A stretch of 64,000 bases of DNA from Cristatella mucedo. Lineage: Eukaryota > Bryozoa > Phylactolaemata > Cristatellidae. The position numbers and the translations under genes are program-made. Positions within the stretch are counted from its first letter, which is position 1. Each line of letters opens with the position of its first letter. The DNA is taken from assembly GCA_009760855.2 (NCBI GenBank), contig WPIO01000093.1, positions 706,001-770,000 of the forward strand. The letters are read 5' to 3'. The notes below the pieces were generated by a model. It searched no databases. It was not told the origin of the DNA and saw only the letters and a list, made by a program, of their open reading frames with translations. Shown here piece after piece: positions 42,843 through 53,900 of this stretch.

Positions 42843-43735
42843 AATAGTAAAACTAATAATAGTAATACATTTGATAAAACGCCCTCAGATATATCAATCT
42901 ATTTCTAGGCACTTTACATTTTCTGCAAAGGAAGCACAATCGAATGGTTGGTGGTAGCATATGCTCAATAAACAACACGAACAACATGCAGAGGGATGAC
43001 ATGCACAGGATCAGCATGCAAGTGTGGTTAGTGGCAGCATGCAGCAGTGTCAGCACGCATGAGCACATAAAGGACGAATCACAGGGACTCACTAAATACT
43101 GTGACGAATAGGTGCGTTTTTAGTTTCTTTTAAATGCATTCAAGTCAGGAGATATCGTGACGCAGGTCGGGAGTAAGTTCCAGGCTTTGGGAGCATACAA
43201 ACTACAGGCATGGTCTCCAAAGGACTTGAGATTTGTACGAGGTATAGGTAACCAGTTTGATTCCGAAAAGCCGGTGGTACGATGGTTAGCCTTGTGAGGC
43301 ACTAGATCTTATAAGTAGGCTGGAGCCAAAGAATGAAGCGACCTAGAAGTGAGTGACAAAACCTTGAAGTCGATGCGTTGCTTGACCGAGAGCCCGTGCA
43401 GGTCGGCGAGAAGTAGCACGATGTGGCCACTGCGACGCTCACTACAGACAAGCCAAGTTCGGAGCTTTGCGCCAGCTATAAGCGCCTGACTGAACATTCT
43501 GGTAGGCCAGCAAGCAGTAAGTTCCAGAAGTCAAGAATGTCAAGAAATCAAGATGTCAGAAGTCAAGATGTCAAAAATGCATGGACTAATTTAGATGTGG
43601 TATCTCTACTTAAACATGCCTGAATTTTAATAATCTCATGTAGCTGAAAGTAGGCAGACGTTACTGTGGATCTGATGCGATCGTCTGTTAACCGAGTAAA
43701 AATGGCAAGTTTTTTTCAAGTCATCTCTAGAGGTT
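42843..43735 (-). mobile_element. LINE-A 3' portion
   Basis: Tail, 3' UTR and post-RT domain; minus-strand frames give [20 protein letters not shown] and SYAPK-like AWNLLPTCVTIS. A local expansion of a 13-base unit lies at about 43531-43580. Confidence 0.8.
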
Positions 43736-44269
43736 TAAATTTTGTTAGACTAACAGGTCAACCAATGCAATTCTATACAGGTCAAAGCTATCAGAGGCAA
43801 GCACTATTTACAACACCGGGTGAATGTAATTCTGATTAAAAACGCTAATTCTTCCACACTCTTTGATGTATATTCATGGAAACTCGCTGCATGGGCTCTC
43901 CATTTAGTGAAAGTGCTTTTGGGTTAGAAGTCAATGCTGAAAAGACGCTTTTGTACCTTCACCCATGTGCTGCACCTTGACGATGAATATTCAATGCCGG
44001 CATTCAAATGCACGTTTATTTAGTCCTAACGCAGTAAGCGGCGAAGTTTTCCCGCTAAGCTTTTGCACTAGGACCACTCTGACTCTTGCGAGAACTACCC
44101 CTGGAGCGGGATAGACCGGCCATGTGGCATTTTCAGAGGGCCATTTCTAATCTGCCACGAGACTTCTTATTCTCCCCTTAGAATATGAGCGTGATGCATA
44201 TGGCAGCCGCTACGCTTATTTTCCGCGCTTCGTTTTGTTTGTTTTGTCCGCATACTTTGCAACTGCAAG

Positions 44270-44855
44270 TACGGCAAGGCCATGGAGTTTTTCCGACAAG
44301 CACAGTCCACGGCGCACGCGCATTCAAACTTTAGAAAAGCGCGCGCTAAGCTCAAAGTTAGGCATAATTTGATGTAAGTGAGCACACGATGCACAGCGAG
44401 TTCCTCATACTTCTTACGGAACGAAATCTTCCCTCCGGCTTACGACTGCGGCACATCCTTTTCCAGCCGTCCTGCGCTGCTGCTTCCACGCTACTCACTT
44501 TCTCGTCTGCCCTCCTGATTCATGCGTGAGATGAAGTCTGTTGGCAACCGTATACGGACTGAAAGCCGCTATATTATATTACCAGCCCGTAGTACGTCAT
44601 GAATTGCGGCTTGAGCCGGCGCGCTCACACGTGAACCTAATCCTCAACTGCCGCATATCATTGATGAATAAGCGTACGAACATGCTTCATATACGTGTGC
44701 CGGAGGCACTATAGAGAGACTTTCTGCTGAGCACAGCCAGCCTTGGCATGGTTCTGAATGTTTACAGAAGCAGTCTAGGACGACGGAGCCGACAACTGCC
44801 GCGACTTTAACAGCAGTTCCATTAGTCAAGGTTAAGAAGGTCAAACGCGTCTGGA
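44270..44855 (+). promoter_or_regulatory. 5' flank of ZCRB1
   Basis: Upstream of the ZCRB1 ATG there is a short CpG-rich patch (44305-44350, with GCGCGCGC) and then, at about 44440-44570, a LINE-B 3' fragment. No TATA box is seen near the ATG. The promoter is inferred from position only. Confidence 0.3.
44440..44570 (+). mobile_element. LINE-B 3' fragment upstream of ZCRB1
   Basis: GCGGCACATCCTTTTCCAGC through GAGATGAAGTCTGTTGGCAA to ACTGAAAGCCGC follows the LINE-B 3' region. About 285 bp before the ZCRB1 start codon, same direction. Confidence 0.65.
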
Positions 44856-44968
44856 ATGAGCGGTGGCCTTGCACCGAGTCGAAGCACCGTTTATATCTCA
44901 AATATACCTTTTTCATTGACGAATAATGATGTACACAAGATATTTGAAAAGTACGGAAAGGTAGTCAA
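44856..44968 (+). CDS. ZCRB1: ZCRB1 exon 1 (start codon)
   Basis: Residues 1-37 plus two bases. The ATG at 44856 has G at -3; the protein starts [19 protein letters not shown] and runs through [10 protein letters not shown]. It holds RNP2 of the RRM. Donor AA|GTAAGTG, phase 2. Confidence 0.95.
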
Positions 44969-47900
44969 GTAAGTGACAGCACTCGTAGTCCCCGTGGTGA
45001 CTAAAACGCAGATATTTCTGCTCGCACGTTCTTTGGCGCTAACTTCTGTGTTTAGAAACCGAGCTTGCTGTAAGGTACTGATATTTCAAATCCACACTAT
45101 CTACCGTCTGTCCAATATATATTCAGTGACCTGCAAATGACTTCTCGTTATTTTAGCTTGGTAACTGGACGACAAAAGGTCGACAGTTAGCGTTGTGCGA
45201 TATTCGCGGTGTGTGGGGGAGGGACAAATGACATTAGCTGCAGAGAGCTGCTGTCCTCGATGCCCCGGACCACAACTCTCGCCTTGCGCTTAAAACTTGA
45301 ATAGCATCACATAGAAGAAAAGTCGGTTACGAGGGAAAGCAGAGCCCCGGCTTTTTGTGCTAACCTGTGCATGATTTTCGTGCATTGACGCTTTCGAGCA
45401 TTGACTGACTCATTGTCTCTTGTGGCTCATGTGCATGGCCCTACCCACATCAAGGGTCACACACTCGACCAGATTTTCTCGTATAACTGCACTCTGTCAT
45501 CACCAATTATTACCAAATCATGCTTATCTGACCACATGCAGATCTCATTCAATCTACAGTGTGTGCCCACATCCTCCTCTACAATAACCTGTGAATCGCG
45601 AAACCTCAAGACCCTTGACATCGATGCTGTCCGTGCGAGAATATCTGCTTCACCTCTGCTGCTCAATCCTCCCTCCGATCTGTCATCATTGGTTCAACAC
45701 GACACTAGCTGACACGCTAGACGAGTTTGCACCTCTGACAAAGCGCATTGTGCGCCCCCGCCCAGACGGCCTATGGTTTACCACAGACATTAAACTAGCC
45801 AAGTCTACTAAACGAAAGCTTGAAAAGGCATACAAAAGATCCGGACTAACTGTCCATCGACAGGCATATGAAGACTACTGTAGGTCGTACCGATCGATCC
45901 TAGCAAAGGCTAAGTCTAGTTTTTATAAAAGCATTGTCGAATCACAGATGCACAATCCAAAAATGCTGATGTCGACAATAAACCATCTCCTCAACCGTTC
46001 CCAGATTAGCTCCTTACCTGATGATCCTAATGATGATCTAGCCAGTCGCTTCTCTCGATTCTTTGTGCAGAAAATAGACAAGATCAGGGAATCCATCCCT
46101 GCGATGACAACCTCCCCACTAGAATGCTGTTCCTCGGTTCCTGGCTGCACCTCAATGACTGCATTTAAGCAGGTCACTAGTGATCTAGTCCTAAAGTTCG
46201 TATCTCAATCAAAGAAGACAACAAGTCCTCTGGACCCTATTCCCACTGTCCAGCTCCTACGTTGCATTGATCTGCTGCTGCCATGCATAACTAACATAAT
46301 TAATATGTCATTAGCCTCAGGTCATGTCCCAGTACCTTTCAAAAAAGCTGTAGTCAGGCCACTTCTCAAGAAAGCTACACTTGACCAAGAGAACTTGAGC
46401 AACTACCGCCCAGTTTCCCTTCTACCATTCCTATCAAAGACACTCGAACGGGTCGTGGCGGACCAGCTAAACTCGTATATCGAAACCTCACACCTTGCTA
46501 GTAAGTTCCAGTCTGGCTTTAGAGCTAATCACTCCACAGAGTCAGCATTGCTTCGGGTATACAACGACCTACTTAGGAATGCAGACATGGGTAGAGTGTC
46601 TCTGCTTGTTTTGCTTGATCTTTCGGCAGCTTTTGATACCATCGATCACAAAGTTCTTCTAGAGCGCCTCTCATCTCGCCTGGGCATCACTGGCACTGCT
46701 CTGCAGTGGTTCAGGTCCTATCTCAGTGGGAGACTCCAGAGTATTGACGTGAATGGACAAAGATCATCTGAAGTACCTCTGAAATATGGAGTACCTCAGG
46801 GCTCAGTGCTAGGTCCGGTTCTTTTCACGGTTTATACTCTGCCTCTTGCTGATGTGATTGCAAAGCACAATCTAGGCTTTCACTTCTATGCGGATGACAC
46901 TCAGTTGTACCTTTGCTTTCATCCCTCCAGCCTTCGAGCACCTCAAATTCTCTAAACTCACTAGCTGCATGCATTGATGACATCCGCACATGGATGGCAG
47001 CAAATTTTCTAAAACTTAACGATGATAAAACTAACTTACTAGTTATGGGCAAACCCAGTGAGATCCAGAGATTGGAAAGGCTGACTCTCAAAATTGGCTC
47101 TGCCAGCATATCTCCTGTCGAATCAGCTTGGAATCTAGGTGTCATATTCCAAAGCGACCTCTCGTTAGACGACGACCATATCAGCTCCACAGTCAAATCT
47201 GCCTATTTTCAGCTTCATAAGTGCTAAAATTCGGGCTTGTTTAGATAAAGATACCACGTCCAAGTTAGTTCATGCATTCGTGACATCCCGTCTCGACTTC
47301 TGCAACTCACTGCTTACTGGCCTACCAGCATGTGCGATCAGGCGATTGCAGCTGGTGCAAAACTCTGCAGCTAGGCTTGTCTGTCGTGAGTGGCGCAGTT
47401 GCCACATTACTCCACTTCTCGCCGAACTGCACTGGCTACCAGTCAAGCAACGGATTGACTTCAAGGTTTTGTCGCTCACTTTTAGGTCTCTTCATTCTAT
47501 GGCTCCAGCCTATCTGTCAGATATACTACCCCATCAGGCCAAGCATCGTACCACCCGCTTCTCGGAATCCAACAGTCTAGAAATACCTCATACAAACTTC
47601 AAATCCTTTGGAGACCGTGCATTTAGTTCATATGCTCCCAAAGCCTGGAACTCCCTCCCGACCTGCGCCAGAACATCCACTGACCTGACTACATTTAAAA
47701 GGAACCTAAAAACACACCTATTTAGGACAGCATTTAGTGGGTCCCTGTGATTCGTCTATGATGTGCTTATGCGTGCTGACACTGTGCATGCTGCCACTAA
47801 CCACATTTGCATGCTGACCCTGTGCAGTCACCCCTAACCATATTTTTCATCTCGTTTGTTTTTCAAGCATGATTTTACTTACCATTCAATTGCATTTCAC

Positions 47901-50900
47901 TTTACAGCAAATGTAAAGCACCTAGAGAGAGATTGAGTTCTCTCAGGGCGCTTTATCAAGTGAATTATTATTATTATTATTATTATTATTCAGTATGTGT
48001 TACTGGCAGTAGAGGTCCTACTAACCGGTGGCTCTGGCTTGGTGTCGGTCGGCCAATTTCCTTTAACAACAAAACCGAACTATTACGCATTAGATATCCT
48101 AAACAATCAGCTGGACTAGAAGACTTTATGGTCTTGTAGTTGATTCTTACGCTGACCCACAAGGCCTGCCACCGGCTTCGCTCCTACCTAGCTGAACTGC
48201 TGCACCGGTTTCAGCCTGTTCGCGCCCTCAGGTCCTGTGTGGGCAATAAATTAGCTGTTCCATTCCTCGCTTAAAGACCGTTGGCGACAGAAGCTTTAGC
48301 TCTGCAGGTCCTAGACTGTGGAACTCGCTTTCACAATTAATAATAATAATAATAATAATAATGCACTTGATAAAGCGCCCTCAGAGAACTAATCTCTTTC
48401 TAGGCGCTTTACATTTGCTGCAAAGCGAAGTGCAATTGAATGGTAAGTAATATCATGTTCGATAAACAAACAACATGAATAACATGGTTAGGGGTGACAT
48501 GCACAAGGTCAGCATGCAAATGTGGTTAGTGGCAGCATGCACAGTGTCAGCACCCATAAGCCTTATGCAACGACAACTGCTCTTCTTCTGCCGACTATGG
48601 CTCATCCTTTTCAGTGGTCCTGAGCTGCTACTTCCATGCTACTCACTACCTCAACTGCTCTCCTGATTCTGCTATGCTTCCCAGTTTCTCTTCGTTGCAT
48701 GAAATGAAATCTGTTGGCTACCGAATGCGTACCGAAAGCCGCTTAGGCTGTGAGTTCGCTATACAAAACTCCTGTGTAACACTCACGTAGTCTTTATGAC
48801 TTTGTGGAGTTACAGACGGAGATACATGGATGCTGTAGTGTGAACATAATCATGTGCTCGGAATTTAGGTGTCCCCTTTGAAAACTGCATAACGTTTATA
48901 AGTTTCGTGAAGTAGACTGCCTCTACAGCTAGCCATCACTTTTATCTGTGTCTAAGAATTGGAACAGCCGACCAGGGTGGCTGGCTAGAGATTTTACCTG
49001 CTTGCTGGTTCTGTCCAGGCTGGGCTACTGTAAATCAGTTTTGGCTGGGCTACCGAAAAAAGCCTTTGCAGCTGGTAATGAATATGGCTGCAAGGTTTGT
49101 GAACAAATCTAAGAGATTCAGCTGTGACTCTCCTTTCCTGAACGAGCTGCAATGGTTTCCGACTGATCAACTTACAACAGAGGAAAATCCTTACTTGTAT
49201 GTTCGGATGGTCGCAAGGTCTTCATGGCATGGCTCCTCCATACCTAGCTACCTACCTCCATACCTAGCGGTTTGAGCACGTGTCACCTTTGCTAAAAGAG
49301 CTAGGATGGATGCCGGTTGACCAACGGATACAGAGCAAAGTTCTTACGCTGACCCACAAGGCCCGCCACGGCTTGGCTCCTCCATACCTAGCTGAACTGC
49401 TGCATCATGTTCAGCCTCCTCGTGGCCCCAAGTCCTCCATGGTCCATACATTAGCTGCTCTATTCTGTCACTTAAAGACTTTTGGGGACAGAGGCTTGTG
49501 CTCTTCAGGTCCTTGACTATGGAACGGACATCCACAATTCTGGTGCAACGACGACCTGCTGCCGACTGTAGCACATCCTTTCTAGCCATCCCGAGCTGCT
49601 ACTTCCATGCTGCTCACTTCATCGACTGAACTCTCGACTCAAGCGATGCTTCTTCTCACTTTCTTCTTGTTGCATGAGATCAAGTCTGTTGTCTATTGTT
49701 TGCAAACCGAAAGCCGTATAGGCTTTGAGTATATACAATGCACTGTAGAAAACTCCAGGTTAATAACCTTTTAGACCCTTTGGCTTTGTGGACTTACATT
49801 TACAGTTACATGAAGGAGATACATTTTCATGATATTGGTGATTTGTGGTTATAAATTGAATGGATTGACGTGTTAATTGTGCTGAAAGGCCCAATTCTCA
49901 CCAGAGCATAGTGCTTCAGTTGAGGAAAACAAGTCTGTTACAAGTTCGCAATTGGCAGCAGACTTTGGTGGTTTTCGAAAACGAGTGTCAACTTCTATTC
50001 TACGTTCCTTGATACAAATATCTCATTATTTTAGGGTGACCATCATGAAAGACAAAGAAAGGCGGCGGAGCAAAGGTGTTGCATTCGTCTTGTTTCTGGA
50101 GCGTGAGAGTGCATGGAAGGCTGTTGAAAGCCTTAACAATACAGAGGTACTCGTGAATGGCCCAAGAATTCGGGTGTACACTGCTGTGGCTTAGTCAATG
50201 GTTAACTTCAGTGCATCTTTAGATGACTTTATCGTTCTTCTACCGTACGCGATGAACCATTTTCTGCTTCTTTTATGAGCTGATGTCCTCTAGTCATTGT
50301 GTACTAGTAATTTGACATCAGATTGAATATTAAAGAGAACCAAAGAGTGTACTTCCTCAAACGATGCTGACACGAATATATGTACACTCGCGGTATTTGG
50401 TGTCGTGTATGTCGGGTCCTCGAAAATGTATGTGATCCAAAATCCGGCATAATTTTGTACTATCAGCTTTTAATTTTTTCGTATATGTTTCTAAGTTCTC
50501 TGTGCGAGTGTACATGCTCGAGAGCGTGAGTGCGAAAGAGAGTGTGTGTGTGCGTGTGCATGTGTCTGTCTGTCTGTCAGTCTATCTGTATATGTGTGCT
50601 TGCGAATATGTCCTTTCGTGTATGTGCTGCATACATTAGTGGTTAGCTGATGCCTCTTGTGATTGGGTTAGGCTGTGCTCATGGGCTGGGTAGCATCCTA
50701 GCTGAACAAATTTGTTCCTTGTCGGCTGTAGATCGGCTACGAGCGAACTATTCAAGTTTGGTGTGAGAAACTCTATTATGACACTTATTGACTGAGATGT
50801 CGCTGGTTGATGTTGCAGTTACAGGCTCTGTGCTGTTACTGTGAGCTCGTGTTTCCAAGGTTCAAGCATGACTTGGCATAAGAGGAAGTTACCAGTTTCT

Positions 50901-53900
50901 TTTCAGTGGTTAAAAATCTTTGCACGGAGGCCACTTTTGTGGCATTGAGGAAACTTGCTGCCATGTAGGCATTGTAGATTTTCTTGCTACTTTTAACTCA
51001 CGGCAGTATGCTGTGACTCTAGAGTGAAGCTTAATTAATAATAGCAATACCTGTAATAGGAAGTTAAAGTAATGCCCTAAGACAGTGGTTCTCAACCTTC
51101 CTAATGCCGTTACCCTTTAATATAGTTCCTCGTGTTATGGCGAGCCCCAACCGTACAATTATTGTGCGCAAAATGTGGAAATGCGTGTTTTCAGATGGTC
51201 TTAGGCCATGACGACCCATGTGAAAGGGTTGTTCGACTCTCATAGGGGGTCGACCCACAGGTTGACAACCGCTGCCCTAATAGAACTTGATCTCTGTCTC
51301 AACTTTTTCAACACATGCTGCCTGCAGATTATATTTAGCATTATTGTCTGAGCCATTCTTGTGCATCCATCCTCAACAAGTTTGTCTGAGGTTAGCATGT
51401 GACTGACTGGGGGCATTTGATTGATATAGAATTACCTATAAAGAGATATTAAGTTCTCTTTTGGTGCCATGCAAACGTCTTCCTAGTGTTGTTATCATTC
51501 TTAATTACTGAAGTCCAGTGGAATGGCAACTTTAACGGTTCGAATTTCCAACTGTAGATACTTGTGCTGCTTTCTGCTCTGTATTGATATTCATTAGTAC
51601 ATTCAAAGTAACTCTTAAGGTTTTTGAGGCAGTCTTATTTTGCTATAAGATTTCTTATTTTGTTATAAGATTTCTTCCATGTACTGTTTATGTGCCTGTG
51701 CCACACTAGTCTGCGGATTATGTCGAGCTTCACTAGCACTTGTTTCCGCTGGGTGGCTGGAGCAAGTAAATGAGCTAACTGTAGTTCTCTGGGAAACTTT
51801 TCAGAGCCACAAGCTGCCGATGTTTTTATCTCTGAATGTGGACACTATTCTGCTATGCAGTCGTGATCTAAAGTGTTTGGGTCACTTTTCTTCTTTGCTC
51901 GACCTCTATGCTGGTGTCGCTGACCATTCTGAGCTATACCGTGTAATTCACGGGTCTTGCTAATCCATGTCTACAAATGTAGTTATCTTATTGTTGCAGA
52001 TGTTTGGTCGTACAATCAAGTGCAACGTGGCTATGGACAACGGCCGAGCATCCGAGTTCATTCGCAGGAAGACGTACCCGGACAAGTCGCGTTGTTACGA
52101 ATGTGGGGTGTGTTTGTTGATAAGTGTATATAGGGTGCTCGCTTTTTTAATCCGTTTCTTGAGGCGGTTTGTTGGCTTGACACTCGGGCTTGCTTGCTTG
52201 TGTTGCCACACTGCATTGATCATGTCTCTTCGTGCCAGGAGTCTGGTCACCTCAGCTTCAAATGTCCACGCAATCTGCTCGGTGACAGAGAACCGCCCAA
52301 GAAGAAGAAAAAGAAGAAGAAGCGGCAGCAGGGTGACAGCTCGGAAGACGAGGACGACGACAGTGCCGACGATGGCGCCAGTGCTAGCTCAGAGCGGCGG
52401 ACCCAGCAGCAGCAGCAGCAGTCAGATAGCTTGGCCTTGGCGCTGAGTTACCAGGTGGGTGTGTGCCGGCACAGCATTGCATGCATGCAGCTTTGCTGCC
52501 AAAGCAGCAGGAGGCCGTTTATATAATGTAATTGAATGTATCTCTGTCTGTAACTCTAAAAAGCCACAAAGACTATGTAGGTGTTATGCAGTAGAGTTTT
52601 GTATAGCGCACTCACAGCCTAAGCCGCTTTCGGTACGCATTCGGTAGCCAGCAAGCTTTATCTCACTCAACAAAGAGAAAGTGGGAAGCACAGCCGAGTC
52701 AGGAGGGCAGTTGAGGTAGTTAGTAGCATGGAAGTAGCGAGTCAGGACTGCTGGAAAGGATGTGCCATAGTCAGTATCATGACAGCAGTTGTCGTTGCGT
52801 AAGAACTGTGGATGCGAGCTCCACAATTCAGGACTTGCAGAGCAAAAGCTTCTGTCGCCAACGGTCTTTAAGCGGAGAAATAGAATAGCTAATTTATTGT
52901 CCATACAGTGCCTGAGGGTACGAGGAGGCTGAAACTGGTGCAGCAGTTCAGCTAGGTAGGAAGAAGCCAAGCCGTGGCAGGCTTTGTGAGTCAGCATAAG
53001 AACTTAGCTCTGTATCTATTGATCAAGTGGCAGCCATCCAAGCTTTTTCATTAAAGGAGACACATGGTCAAACCTCTGGGATTTACAAACTAGCCTTTCA
53101 ACTATGTTCGTCGCCAGCTGCAGTGGCCTAGTGGCTTTTTTTTGGGTAGCCAGCCAGAAGGGAATAATCTAGCCGAGACAGAACCAAGGAGCTAGTTAAA
53201 TTTTGCACAAGCCACCGTATAAGACAGCTCCTAATCTTCGATAGGGATCGGATGTGATGGCTAGCTGTAGAATCAGTCTTCTTAACGAAGCTTTTATAAT
53301 TTAGGCAGTTTTCGAAGACAATAGCTAAATTCCGAGCACACGGTGATGGTCGCACAGCAGCAACACCCATTAGAAGAGCAAATCCTTCTAATCCAGCCTC
53401 ACACTTGGGGTGTCCTATGAGTAGCAGTTCTGTTATATCGTCGTTTAGTTTAAGGACATTTGCTGATATCCAGGATCGAATGTCGGCAAGGCAAGCATTC
53501 ATTTTATCAGTCGCTGCAACAGATTCCGACGGTTTAAATCGCAAATACAGCTAAGTATCACCTAGAGAGCCTCCAGCACTTGGTTGCTTGGATGTAGGGC
53601 TGGCCTTATCCAAGTATGGCATCGATCGCTGGAAGTGTCTACTCTAACACGTTGGATGTACCCTAGACCATTTCTACTGCGGGATTGCTATTGTGCAGAC
53701 CTGCGGCTAATGCATTAGATGCTTCATGTGCGTTGCTTTATATAGCTAGCTAAGGGACCGTATGTGCTGCCGTTTATGCTGCCACTGTCTATGATAGTTA
53801 TACACAATAGATTAGTTGGGGATTCAAAATGAAGCATGTCAATAGTATATATACAGTGCCGGCCCAAAACATGTTTGCACTAGCTATGGCCCCTTTACTG

